This document shows positions 23,501 to 30,952 of a DNA stretch of 64,000 nt, piece after piece. This DNA comes from Streptomyces flaveolus (lineage in GTDB: Bacteria; Actinomycetota; Actinomycetes; Streptomycetales; Streptomycetaceae): positions 1-64,000 of the forward strand of contig NZ_JNWV01000033.1 of the NCBI RefSeq assembly GCF_000716535.1, written 5' to 3'. The stretch's first letter is position 1. Each line of letters opens with the position of its first letter. The notes under the pieces were generated by a model that was given only the letters and a program-made list of their open reading frames with translations, had not been told where the DNA came from and ran no database searches. The position numbers were made by a program, and so were the translations under genes.

Positions 23501-24274
23501 ATGGTGCAGGTGTGTCTCAACGGGCGTCGTACGGCCTGCGACGGTGTCGCGGTGCCGATGTCCCCGCAGGATCTGGCGCGTTCCGCCGCCGAAGCGGTGG
23601 CGGCCGGCGCCACCTCGGTCCACGTCCACCCGAAGACGCCCTGCGGCCACGACAGTCTCTCCCCGCGCGTCCTGGCCCCGGCCCTGGAGGCGATCCGGGC
23701 GCGGGTGCCGGTGCCGGTCGGCGTGAGCACCGGTGCCTGGGCGGAGCCCGATCCGTCCGCGCGGCTCGCCCGGGTGCGGTCCTGGTCGGTGCTGCCCGAC
23801 TTCGCCTCGGTCAACTGGCATGAGCCGGGCGCCGAGGAGGTCGCCGAAGCACTCCTGTCGATGGGTGTGGCCGTGGAGGCGGGCATCTGGTCCGGCACCG
23901 AGGGCGCGCACCGGTTCGCGGTCTCGTCGCTCGGTCCAAGGGTGCTGCGGGTGCTGGCCGAGGTGACCGACCCGGACCCGGCGACGGCCGAGGCGTCGGC
24001 GCGGGCGCTGCTGGCCGAGCTGGGCACGGCACACGGCCGCCCGGTGCTGCTGCACGGCGAGGAGGGCGGGACCTGGCCGGTGCTCCGGCTGGCGGGCCGG
24101 CTGGGCCTCGCCACCCGGATCGGCCTGGAGGACACCCTGTTCCTGCCGGACGGCCGACGGGCCGTGTCCAACGCCCGGTTGGTGGCGGAGGCGCGGGCAC
24201 GGTACGCAGCCGGTGAACACGGTGCCGACGCGGGTGAGGTCGGCGACAACAGCGCTGGAGCGCAAGGGGGTTAG
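23501..24274 (+). CDS. BKACE-family (DUF849) beta-keto acid cleavage enzyme
   Basis: This 257-residue zinc-dependent TIM-barrel enzyme belongs to the 3-keto-5-aminohexanoate cleavage family. Such enzymes condense a beta-keto acid with acetyl-CoA to give acetoacetate and a new CoA ester. Visible family features are zinc ligands in SVHVHPK (about residues 44-50), VGVSTGAW, LLHGEEGGTWP and the C-terminal TRIGLEDTLFLPDG. The substrate differs widely within the family. It ends by overlapping the convergent WYL regulator gene by four bases. Confidence 0.85.
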   Translation: MVQVCLNGRRTACDGVAVPMSPQDLARSAAEAVAAGATSVHVHPKTPCGHDSLSPRVLAPALEAIRARVPVPVGVSTGAWAEPDPSARLARVRSWSVLPDFASVNWHEPGAEEVAEALLSMGVAVEAGIWSGTEGAHRFAVSSLGPRVLRVLAEVTDPDPATAEASARALLAELGTAHGRPVLLHGEEGGTWPVLRLAGRLGLATRIGLEDTLFLPDGRRAVSNARLVAEARARYAAGEHGADAGEVGDNSAGAQGG

Positions 24275-25278
24275 CCCCGCCCAGACTCCTGGTGCGAGGC
24301 ATCGCCCCCGCCCGGCCCGGGCTGGTCCGCCACGGCCGCGGTGAAGAGCGCCCCCAGCTCCGCCACCGCGGCGCGCAGTTCCTCCCCGCCCTCGACGCGG
24401 AAGGCGAACGGCACGCGCGCCAGCCATTCCCGCGCGTACGCGGCCGGGTTGCGCGTGCTGCCGACGAGCACGCAGCCGTCCCCCGAGGATTCGAGCCGTC
24501 CCATGGGCGGCTGGATCCAGGGGGCCACCTCGGTGAGGGGGGCGGCGAACACCACGCGGGTGGGGAAGACCCATCCCAGGCCCAGGTTCTCCTCCAGCAC
24601 CGCCACCGGGTCGAGGTCCTCGGGCGGTGCGAATCCGTGCGCGGTCGGCCGGACCGCACGGACCCGGTCGACCCGGTAGGTGCGGATCGCCCCCGCGCGG
24701 TGGGAGTGGCACAGCAGGTACCAGCGTCCGTGGCGGACGACGACGGACCAGGGATCCACCTCCGCCTCCCACTCGTCACCGGCCTCGGCGCGATAGGCGA
24801 CCGACACCCGGCGCCGGGCCGCGACGGCGGCGACGAGTTCGCTGGTGACGGCCGGATCCGGGCGGACCGCGTACGGGTCGGGTGCGGCCGCCGCGTACTC
24901 CCGCAGCAGGGCCGCCTGCCGGCCGACGCCCTCCGGCAGCGCCTTGACGACCTTGCCCAGGGCGGTGCCGACCAGGTCCTCGGCGTCGGCCGCGGCCGGC
25001 CGGCCGCCGAGGACCGCCATCACCAGTCCGAGGGCCTCGGACTGCGTGAAGTGCACGGGCGGCAGCCGCGTCCCGCGCCCCAGCCGGTACCCGCCGTACG
25101 GCCCCCGGGCCGACTCCACGGGGATGCCGGCCTCGCGGAGGATGCCGACGTACCGGCGGGCGGCCCGCTCCGTGACGCCCAGCCGCACGGCGAGTTCACC
25201 GGCCGTCGTACCGGGGCGGGCCTGGAGGATCTCCAGGGCGCGCAGCGCTCGCGCGGTGGGGCTGAGATCGTTCGGCAC
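24271..25278 (-). CDS. WYL-domain transcriptional regulator (YafY type)
   Basis: This 335-residue regulator has an N-terminal DeoR-like winged helix ([22 protein letters not shown], residues about 12-60) and a WYL domain ([33 protein letters not shown], residues about 165-205). A C-terminal WCX extension follows. WYL regulators sense small ligands or nucleic acids. It is divergent from the hydrolase gene at 25407 with 128 bases between, so that gene is its likely target. Confidence 0.88.
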   Translation of the reverse strand: MPNDLSPTARALRALEILQARPGTTAGELAVRLGVTERAARRYVGILREAGIPVESARGPYGGYRLGRGTRLPPVHFTQSEALGLVMAVLGGRPAAADAEDLVGTALGKVVKALPEGVGRQAALLREYAAAAPDPYAVRPDPAVTSELVAAVAARRRVSVAYRAEAGDEWEAEVDPWSVVVRHGRWYLLCHSHRAGAIRTYRVDRVRAVRPTAHGFAPPEDLDPVAVLEENLGLGWVFPTRVVFAAPLTEVAPWIQPPMGRLESSGDGCVLVGSTRNPAAYAREWLARVPFAFRVEGGEELRAAVAELGALFTAAVADQPGPGGGDASHQESGRG

Positions 25279-25406
25279 CCGTGCAGGCTAGTCCGCTGCG
25301 CCGGTGTCACGGTGGTCGCGGGACAAACCGGCAGCGGATCGTCCGGAACTGCTCCTACGGTGACGTCCACGACCTGGAAGAAGTCCTGGAAGAAGGGGAA
25401 CCCACC

Positions 25407-26154
25407 ATGGACATCCTGCTCATCGGCGGCCTGTGGCTGAACGGATCCGTGTGGGACCGCGTGGCGTCCACGCTGGAGTCGCTCGGCCACCGCCCGGTAC
25501 CGCTCACCCTGCCGGGCCAGGGGGACGGCTCCGCGTCCGCCACGCTGGAGGACCAGGTGGCGGCGGTGCTCGCCGCGGTGGACGCTGCGCCGGAGGGGCC
25601 CATGGTGGTGGGGCACTCGGCCGCGTGCACGCTGGCCTGGCTGGCCGCCGACCGGCGGCCCGAGCGGCTGGCCAAGGTCGCCCTCATCGGTGGCTTCCCG
25701 TTCTCCGACGGCCACACGTACGCCGACTTCTTCGAGGTGCGCGACGGCGTCGTGCCCTTCCCCGGCTGGGGCCCCTTCGAAGGTCCGGAGATCGCCGACC
25801 TCGACGACGAGGCGAGGGACGAGGTGGCGGCCGCCGCGATCCCCGTGCCCGCGGCCGTGGCCAAGGGCGTGGTCCGGCTGGCGGACGAACGGCGCTTCGA
25901 CGTCCCGGTCGTGGTCGTGTGCCCCGAGTTCACACCCGCACAGGCCGTGGCCAAGGGCGTGGTCCGGCTGGCGGACGAACGGCGCTTCGACGTCCCGGTC
26001 GTGGTCGTGTGCCCCGAGTTCACACCCGCACAGGCCGGAGCTCGCCCGGGCCAAGCACGTCGACCTCGCCGACATCGACGCGGGCCACTGGCCGATGGTC
26101 TCCAGGCCCGCCGAACTGGCCCGGATCCTGGCCGCGGCGGCCGACGCGACCTGA
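25407..26154 (+). pseudogene. Alpha/beta hydrolase gene with 90-bp tandem duplication and frameshift
   Basis: The N-terminal part is a normal small alpha/beta hydrolase: [17 protein letters not shown], a nucleophile elbow [11 protein letters not shown], and [13 protein letters not shown]. At 25853-25942 a 90-base segment is repeated exactly at 25943-26032 ([20 protein letters not shown] and following residues appear twice). Right after the second copy the frame is lost. The expected C-terminus, [20 protein letters not shown] with the catalytic histidine in GHW, continues in the next frame to a stop at 26154. The original frame runs on without a stop far beyond. Both junctions share GCCG. It is likely inactive unless this is an assembly error. 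Confidence 0.8.
25853..26032 (+). repeat. Perfect 90-bp tandem duplication
   Basis: Bases 25853-25942 and 25943-26032 are identical, and the match extends into GGCCG at 26033-26037. The unit is a multiple of three, so the duplication itself keeps frame; the frameshift comes from the junction that follows. Confidence 0.93.
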
Positions 26155-26177
26155 CGGGCACACCGCCGGGCCCGGGC

Positions 26178-26588
26178 AGGATCGTCCGGGTTGGACAGCA
26201 CGCACGTCTCCATCGACAGGCAGCCGCATCCGATGCAGTCGGTGAGATGGTCGCGCAGGCGGTTCAGCTGCTGGATGCGCTCGTCCAGTTCCGAGCGCCA
26301 CTTCTCGGACAGGCGCGCCCAGTCCTCCCTGGTCGGCGTCCGTTCCTCCGGCAGTTCGGCCAGGGCCTCCCGGATCGTGGCGAGCGGGATGCCCACCCGC
26401 TGGGCCGCCCGGACGAAGGCGACCCGGCGCAGCGTGTCCCGGCTGTACCGGCGCTGGTTGCCGGGGGTGCGCCGGCTGGAGATCAGTCCCTTGGACTCGT
26501 AGAAGTGCAGGGCGGACACCGCGGCTCCGCTGCGGGCGGACAACTGGCCGACGGTCAGCTCGTGGATCTTCTCGGGAATCTGGGGCAC
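26178..26588 (-). CDS. soxR: SoxR redox-sensing MerR-family regulator, recognisable part; 3' end without nearby stop
   Basis: The N-terminus carries the MerR helix-turn-helix ([19 protein letters not shown], residues 13-31), a dimer helix, and the SoxR [2Fe-2S] cluster C118-X2-C121-X-C123-X5-C129 ([12 protein letters not shown]). In Streptomyces SoxR senses redox-active compounds and turns on a small regulon. After NPDDPA (residue 137) the frame does not end. It continues without a stop through the antisense strand of the damaged hydrolase to 25020 (522 codons). Normal SoxR proteins have about 140-175 residues, so the natural 3' end seems lost or shifted. The coordinates given cover the conserved part only. 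Confidence 0.85.
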
Positions 26589-26652
26589 TCCTCAGAGATT
26601 ACCCACCCGGCCGGTCCGCGGTCCGTTGACATCGCTCCCCCACCCGACCATG

Positions 26653-26668
26653 CTAAGCAGTTGCTTAG
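26653..26668. promoter_or_regulatory. Operator before the MaoC gene
   Basis: CTAAGCAGTTGCTTAG has perfect seven-base arms around two bases and lies 24 bases before the start at 26693. It is a typical TetR-type operator and is related to a weaker copy next to the TetR gene (27836-27851). Confidence 0.65.
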
Positions 26669-26692
26669 AGACGCGAGCGAGAGGCCGGGAAC

Positions 26693-27154
26693 ATGGCGGA
26701 ACCGAGGACCTTCACCTCCCCCGACGAGCTGCGGGCGGCCGTCGGCGAGGAGCTGGGCCCCACCGACTGGGTGGAGATCGACCAGAAGCGGATCGACCTG
26801 TTCGCCGAGGCGACCGGGGACCACCAGTGGATCCACGTGGACCCGGAGAAGGCCGCGGCCGGACCGTTCGGGACCACCATCGCCCACGGCTACCTCACCC
26901 TGTCCCTGCTCCCGCTGTTCGGGCCGCGGCTCATCCGGGTCGAAGGCGTGAAGATGGGCGTCAACTACGGGACGAACAAGGTCCGTTTCCCCGCTCCCGT
27001 CCCCGTCGGCTCCCGGCTGCGCGCCACCGGGAAGATCACGGGCGTCGAGGACGTCACCGGCGGTGTGCAGGTGACGGTCGCGTTCACCGTGGAGCGCGAG
27101 GGCGGCGACAAGCCGGTGTGCGTCGCCGAGTCGGTGTCCCGCTACTACCTGTAG
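26693..27154 (+). CDS. MaoC-family (R)-hydratase/dehydratase
   Basis: This 153-residue hot-dog-fold hydratase has the catalytic motif TGDHQWIHVDPEKA with D43 and H48, followed by GPFGTTIAHGYLTL. Such enzymes hydrate 2-enoyl-CoA to (R)-3-hydroxyacyl-CoA. The ribosome-binding sequence is GAGAGG. It faces the TetR gene 27164-27787 with nine bases between the stops. The operator upstream implies acyl-CoA-responsive repression by that regulator (inference). Confidence 0.9.
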   Translation: MAEPRTFTSPDELRAAVGEELGPTDWVEIDQKRIDLFAEATGDHQWIHVDPEKAAAGPFGTTIAHGYLTLSLLPLFGPRLIRVEGVKMGVNYGTNKVRFPAPVPVGSRLRATGKITGVEDVTGGVQVTVAFTVEREGGDKPVCVAESVSRYYL

Positions 27155-27163
27155 ACCCGGGGG

Positions 27164-27787
27164 TCACCCGGCCCCGACCATGCGCAGCACGAGGTCGGCG
27201 TAGAGCGCGCCGACCTCCTCGGGGGTGCGCGGGCCGTTCACGTTGAACCAGCGGGCCACGTCGATGCACAGCGACAGCACGGCGAGCGTGGTGCCCTGCA
27301 CGTCCAGCACGTGGAACTCGCCCGAGGCCACGCCGTCCTCGATGATCCCGCGCACCTCCGCGTCGACCTGGCGGCGCAGCGCGACGATCTCCGCGCGGGC
27401 CTCGGGGCCGAGGGCGTCGAGTTCGTACTGCACGACCCGCGCGGTGGTGCGCCGGCCCGCGTGCCAGCGGACGAAGGAGCCGACCGCGTCGGCCAGCCGC
27501 TCGGCCGCGGTGCCCTCCCGCCGGGCCGCGGTGCGCAGGATGTCGAGGGCCTTGTCGTGGCCGATGCGGCTGATCCGGTGGAGCAGCTCTTCCTTGGTCT
27601 TGTAGTGGATGTAGAGCGCGGCCGGGCTCATGCCGGCGCGGCCCGCGATGTCACGGGTCGTCGTCGCGTGGTAGCCACGCTCGGCGAAGGCCTCCACGGC
27701 CGCGACGAGCAGCCGCCGGGCCGCGTCAGGGGTGACCTCTTCCCACGGCTCCACTTCGCCGCCGGTCGTCTCCTGCGCCGTACTCAT
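27164..27787 (-). CDS. TetR-family regulator beside the MaoC gene
   Basis: This 207-residue repressor has a helix-turn-helix TTRDIAGRAGMSPAALYIHYKTKEELLHRI at residues about 42-72. The C-terminal domain includes FVRWHAGRRTTARVVQYELDALGPEAR, which is like the TetR_C_33/KstR2-type group. Its own promoter region has a weak copy of the CTAAGCA-N2-TGCTTAG operator, so it likely represses both itself and maoC. The last bases are convergent with maoC. Confidence 0.88.
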   Translation of the reverse strand: MSTAQETTGGEVEPWEEVTPDAARRLLVAAVEAFAERGYHATTTRDIAGRAGMSPAALYIHYKTKEELLHRISRIGHDKALDILRTAARREGTAAERLADAVGSFVRWHAGRRTTARVVQYELDALGPEARAEIVALRRQVDAEVRGIIEDGVASGEFHVLDVQGTTLAVLSLCIDVARWFNVNGPRTPEEVGALYADLVLRMVGAG

Positions 27788-27835
27788 CGCTCGCTCGCCC
27801 CTCTCGGTGACAGGAGCACCACCATACCGCCGACG

Positions 27836-27851
27836 GTGAGCGGGCGCTTAG
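27836..27851. promoter_or_regulatory. Weak copy of the MaoC operator before its TetR gene
   Basis: GTGAGCGGGCGCTTAG matches CTAAGCA-N2-TGCTTAG at five of seven bases in the left arm and six of seven in the right. It lies 49 bases before the TetR start at 27787, fitting autoregulation. Confidence 0.4.
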
Positions 27852-27860
27852 CGGAGCCGC

Positions 27861-28148
27861 TCAGAGCTTTTCGAAGGGGTCGTGCTCGGCGAGCAGCTTC
27901 TCCAGCCGGGCCTGGTCGACACGGCTGACGATCTGCCCGGCCTCCTGCCGGTCCCGGATCACCTTGGCGAGGGTGAAGGCGGAGGTGACGAGGTACAGGA
28001 CGGCGATCGCCAGGAAGCCGCGGACCCAGGCGCTGGCCTCGAGCCGGGCGATGCCGATGGCGGTGGCCGCCATGGCGACCGTGAAGGAGGCGACGGCCTG
28101 GCCGTAGAACGCGGCCGTGCTCTGCTGCTTGACCGGTGTGTCACTCAT
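27861..28148 (-). CDS. YiaA/YiaB-type small inner-membrane protein
   Basis: This 95-residue protein has two hydrophobic helices (FYGQAVASFTVAMAATAIGIA and VRGFLAIAVLYLVTSAFTLAKVIRD), a YiaAB two-helix pattern. A charged C-terminus (ARLEKLLAEHDPFEKL) would be in the cytoplasm. Function unknown. ATG 28148 is chosen. It may be cotranscribed with nothing else; the acyl-CoA dehydrogenase stop is 71 bases upstream on the same strand. Confidence 0.82.
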   Translation of the reverse strand: MSDTPVKQQSTAAFYGQAVASFTVAMAATAIGIARLEASAWVRGFLAIAVLYLVTSAFTLAKVIRDRQEAGQIVSRVDQARLEKLLAEHDPFEKL

Positions 28149-28218
28149 GGCCCCAGCATCGGCGGACGTGGCCCGCGCCACATCCGCCGGGATACTCAGA
28201 AACGGGTGCGGCACGTAC

Positions 28219-29373
28219 TCAGAAGGCCGAGACCCCGGTCAGCGAGCGGCCGATGAGCAGCTTCTGGATCTGGCTGGTGCCCTCGTAGAGGGTCATCACA
28301 CGGGCGTCGCGCAGGAGCTTGCCGGCCGGGTACTCGTCGATGTAGCCGTAACCGCCGAAGACCTGGAGGGCGTTGTTGGCGGCGCGCACCGCGGCCTCGG
28401 AGGCGAACAGCTTGGCCTTGGAGGACTCCACGGCGAACGGCTCGCCGCGGTCGACGAGGTCGGCGACCCGCCAGGTCAGCAGCCGGGCCGCGTCCACGTC
28501 GACGGCGATGTCGCTGATCAGCTCCTGCACGAGCTGGTGGCGGGCGATCGGCTTGCCGAACTGCTCCCGCTCGCCGGCGTACTTCACGGCCGCGTCCAGC
28601 GCGGCCTGGGCTATCCCCACGCAGCCGGCGGCCACCGACATCCGCCCCTTGGCGAGCGCGGACATGGCGACGGAGAAGCCCTTGCCCTCCGCGCCGAGCA
28701 TCGCCGAGGCGGGCACGCGCACGTCCTCCAGGACGAGTTCGGCGGTGGCCTGGCCGCGCAGGCCGAGCTTGCCGTGAACGGCACGGCGGGTCAGGCCGGG
28801 GGTGTCGGTGGGCACGAGGAACGCGGACACGCCCTTGTGACCGGGGGCGTCGGTGGAGCGGGCGAAGAGCAGGACGACGTCGGCCCAGGTGCCGTTGGTG
28901 ATGAACATCTTGGTGCCGTTCACGACGTAGTCGTCGCCGTCGCGCACCGCCCGGGTGGTGAGGTTGCCCGCGTCGGAGCCGGTGCCCGGCTCGGTGAGGC
29001 CGAAGCAGCCGACGTACTCGCCCGCGGTCAGGCCAGGCAGCCAGCGTCGCTTCTGCTCCTCGCTCCCCCAGGCGGCGATCGTCTTGGCGACGAGCCCCAG
29101 GGAGACGGAGACGATCCCGCGGACCGAGGAGTCGCCGCGTCCCAGTTCCTCGGTGACCAGGCAGTAGGAGAGGTGGTCGCCGCCGGAGCCGCCGTACTCC
29201 TCGGGCACGGTCAGGCCGAGGAAGCCGACCTCGCCGAGCTTCTTCACGATGCCCCGGTCGACCTCCTCGGCGCGGTCCCAGGCGACCACGTGCGGGGCGA
29301 TCTCGCGCTCCACGAAGTCCCGGGCGAGTCGCCGTACGGCCGTCTGCTCCTCGCTGAGCCCCAGGTTCACCAC
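28219..29373 (-). CDS. Acyl-CoA dehydrogenase
   Basis: This 384-residue FAD enzyme of beta-oxidation (short- or medium-chain type) has the blocks GCFGLTEPGTGSDAGNL, NGTKMFITNGTWADV, REQFGKPIARHQLVQ, QVFGGYGYIDEYPAGKLLRDARV and the catalytic-base loop LYEGTSQIQKLLIGR. The start is GTG 29373 after a GAGAGGTGAT sequence; the longer open frame is not supported. It is divergent from a TetR gene, with a shared operator between them (29417-29435). Confidence 0.9.
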   Translation of the reverse strand: MVNLGLSEEQTAVRRLARDFVEREIAPHVVAWDRAEEVDRGIVKKLGEVGFLGLTVPEEYGGSGGDHLSYCLVTEELGRGDSSVRGIVSVSLGLVAKTIAAWGSEEQKRRWLPGLTAGEYVGCFGLTEPGTGSDAGNLTTRAVRDGDDYVVNGTKMFITNGTWADVVLLFARSTDAPGHKGVSAFLVPTDTPGLTRRAVHGKLGLRGQATAELVLEDVRVPASAMLGAEGKGFSVAMSALAKGRMSVAAGCVGIAQAALDAAVKYAGEREQFGKPIARHQLVQELISDIAVDVDAARLLTWRVADLVDRGEPFAVESSKAKLFASEAAVRAANNALQVFGGYGYIDEYPAGKLLRDARVMTLYEGTSQIQKLLIGRSLTGVSAF

Positions 29374-29416
29374 GAGATCACCTCTCACACCGATGGATCT
29401 TGAAAGCCGTACATTT

Positions 29417-29435
29417 AAATTAGCACTGCTAGTTT
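29417..29435. promoter_or_regulatory. Operator between acyl-CoA dehydrogenase and TetR genes
   Basis: AAATTAGCACTGCTAGTTT consists of eight-base arms around ACT with one mismatch. It covers the -35 region of the TetR promoter and the upstream region of the acyl-CoA dehydrogenase gene. The same site, AAACTAGC-GAT-GATAGTTT, precedes the aldehyde dehydrogenase gene at 33479-33497. Confidence 0.72.
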
Positions 29436-29448
29436 CCGGTCGCAGCCC

Positions 29449-29454
29449 TACTAT
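29449..29454 (+). promoter_or_regulatory. -10 box of the TetR gene (leaderless)
   Basis: TACTAT ends seven bases before ATG 29462, so transcription should begin at or next to the start codon. This decides for ATG 29462 over the in-frame ATG at 29453. The operator lies where the -35 box is expected. Confidence 0.5.
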
Positions 29455-29461
29455 GTGCGCC

Positions 29462-30097
29462 ATGGCCCGACCGCGCAAGCCCCTCCTCAGCCCCGACCGG
29501 ATCGTCGAGACGGCCCGGGACCTCGTGGACCGGGAGGGTCTGGCGGCCGTCTCCACGCGCCGGCTCGCCGCCGAGCTGGGAGTGAGCGGACCCTCGCTCT
29601 ACAACCACTTCCGCACCAAGGACGAGATCCTGGAGGCGGTCGCGGACTCGGTGAGCGCACAGGTCGACCTGTCGATGTTCGAGGACGGCCGGGACTGGCG
29701 GACCGCGCTGCACGACTGGGCCGTCTCCTACCGGGCCGCCCTGCGCGACCACCCGAACATCGTCCCGGTCCTCGCCCGGGGCCCCGGCCGCCGCCCGGCC
29801 GCGCTCCGGCTGGCCGACGCGGTCTACGGCGCGATGGTCGACGCGGGCTGGCCGCCGGCGCAGGCCACCTCCATCGGCGCGCTGATGCGGTATTTCATCA
29901 TGGGCTCCGCGCTCGGTTCCTTCGCCGGCGGCTTCGTGGACGACGCGAGCGCGTACGACCCCGCCGACTACCCCCACCTCGGACAGGCCCATCTGCTCGC
30001 CGAGCAGCAGGAGAAGATCGACGAGCGGGCCTTCGAGGCGGGGCTCACCGCGCTGCTGGACGGGCTGGCGCACCAGTACGAGCACGTACGGGTGTGA
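29462..30097 (+). CDS. TetR-family regulator of the acyl-CoA/aldehyde dehydrogenase regulon
   Basis: This 211-residue TetR protein has a helix-turn-helix VSTRRLAAELGVSGPSLYNHFRTKDEIL (residues about 28-55), close to the TetR subclass with a TetR_C-like ligand domain (YRAALRDHPNIVPVLARGP). It probably controls the divergent acyl-CoA dehydrogenase, itself, and the alcohol/aldehyde dehydrogenase operon 3.4-4 kb away, because all share the same palindrome. The ligand is unknown. Confidence 0.87.
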   Translation: MARPRKPLLSPDRIVETARDLVDREGLAAVSTRRLAAELGVSGPSLYNHFRTKDEILEAVADSVSAQVDLSMFEDGRDWRTALHDWAVSYRAALRDHPNIVPVLARGPGRRPAALRLADAVYGAMVDAGWPPAQATSIGALMRYFIMGSALGSFAGGFVDDASAYDPADYPHLGQAHLLAEQQEKIDERAFEAGLTALLDGLAHQYEHVRV

Positions 30098-30103
30098 GGA
30101 CGC

Positions 30104-30119
30104 TTCGGCCACTGCCGAA
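30104..30119. promoter_or_regulatory. Small inverted repeat before the ArsR-type gene
   Basis: TTCGG-N6-CCGAA lies 24 bases before the start at 30144 and may be the autoregulatory operator. It could also act as the terminator of the preceding TetR gene. Confidence 0.35.
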
Positions 30120-30143
30120 CCGACGGTCCCGCATGCTGGAGGC

Positions 30144-30866
30144 ATGAGCACCGAGAACCCCCAGGCGGCGGCGCTGGCGGCGCTGGCCGGGCTGATCGCC
30201 GACCGGACCCGGGCCGCGTGCCTGCTGGCGCTGCTGGACGGGCGGGCGTGGACGGCCGGCGAGCTGGCCCGGCACGCCGGGGTGGCGGCCTCCACCCTGA
30301 GCGAGCACCTCGGCAAGCTGGTGGCCGGCGGGCTGCTCGCGGAGGAACGGCAGGGGCGGCACCGGTATGTGCGGCTGGCCGACGCCCGGGTGGCGCAGGT
30401 GGTCGAGGACCTCGCCGCGCAGGTGCCGGCTGCGGCGGTACGGCGCCCTGCGCGCACCCTGCGCGAGGCGAGCGCCGGGGCCGCCATGGCCCGGGGGCGG
30501 ACCTGTTACGACCATTTCGCCGGGCGGCTCGGGATCGTGCTCACCGACGCGCTGACCCGGCGGGGGCTGCTGCGGCAGGACACCGGGTTCGCGCTGACGG
30601 ACGCGGGGGTGGAGTGGTTCGGCACGGCGGGTGTCCCCCTGGACCTCGGCGGCCGCCGCCCCCTGGCCCGCGCGTGCCTCGACTGGACCGAACGGCGACC
30701 GCATCTGGCCGGGGCGGCGGGAGCGGCGTTGTGCCGACGGGCGTTGGAGGCCGGGTGGTGCGTGCGGGTGGGGTCGGGGCGGGCGGTGACGGTGACCCCG
30801 TCGGGGGAGCGGGTGTTCTCCGACCTGCTCGGCATCTCCGGCCGGCCCTGGCTGGAGACCGGCTGA
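30144..30866 (+). CDS. ArsR-type winged-helix regulator
   Basis: This 240-residue regulator has an N-terminal ArsR-like winged helix (GELARHAGVAASTLSEHLGKLVAGGLLAEERQGRHRYVRLA, residues about 36-78). The C-terminal half (about 105-235) has CYDHFAGRLGIVLTDALTRRGLL, a pattern common to a group of longer actinobacterial ArsR proteins; it has no classical metal-binding cysteine pair. The target is not obvious; the gene is convergent with the alcohol dehydrogenase operon. Confidence 0.82.
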   Translation: MSTENPQAAALAALAGLIADRTRAACLLALLDGRAWTAGELARHAGVAASTLSEHLGKLVAGGLLAEERQGRHRYVRLADARVAQVVEDLAAQVPAAAVRRPARTLREASAGAAMARGRTCYDHFAGRLGIVLTDALTRRGLLRQDTGFALTDAGVEWFGTAGVPLDLGGRRPLARACLDWTERRPHLAGAAGAALCRRALEAGWCVRVGSGRAVTVTPSGERVFSDLLGISGRPWLETG

Positions 30867-30904
30867 GGGGGCGGAGGTTCCGCCACGGGGCCGCGTGCGG
30901 AGGC

Positions 30905-30947
30905 GCCGTGGCCGATCGCGCGGCTCCCCGCGCCCGCTCGGGGTGCC
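30905..30947. repeat. Dispersed intergenic repeat, copy 1 (hairpin)
   Basis: GCCGTGGCCG followed by ATCGCGCGGCTCCCCGCGCC and CGCTCGGGG matches the copy at 44690-44733. CCCCG and CGGGG form the hairpin. It lies between the convergent ArsR and alcohol dehydrogenase genes and may end both transcripts. It resembles a repeat family scattered through Streptomyces genomes (from memory). Confidence 0.6.
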
Positions 30948-30952
30948 CGTTC

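Noticed and set aside
25020..26177. C-terminal extension of SoxR to 522 residues
   Set aside because: It reads the antisense strand of the hydrolase and WYL genes and contains a duplicated block that only mirrors the 90-bp tandem repeat. It has no similarity to SoxR tails.
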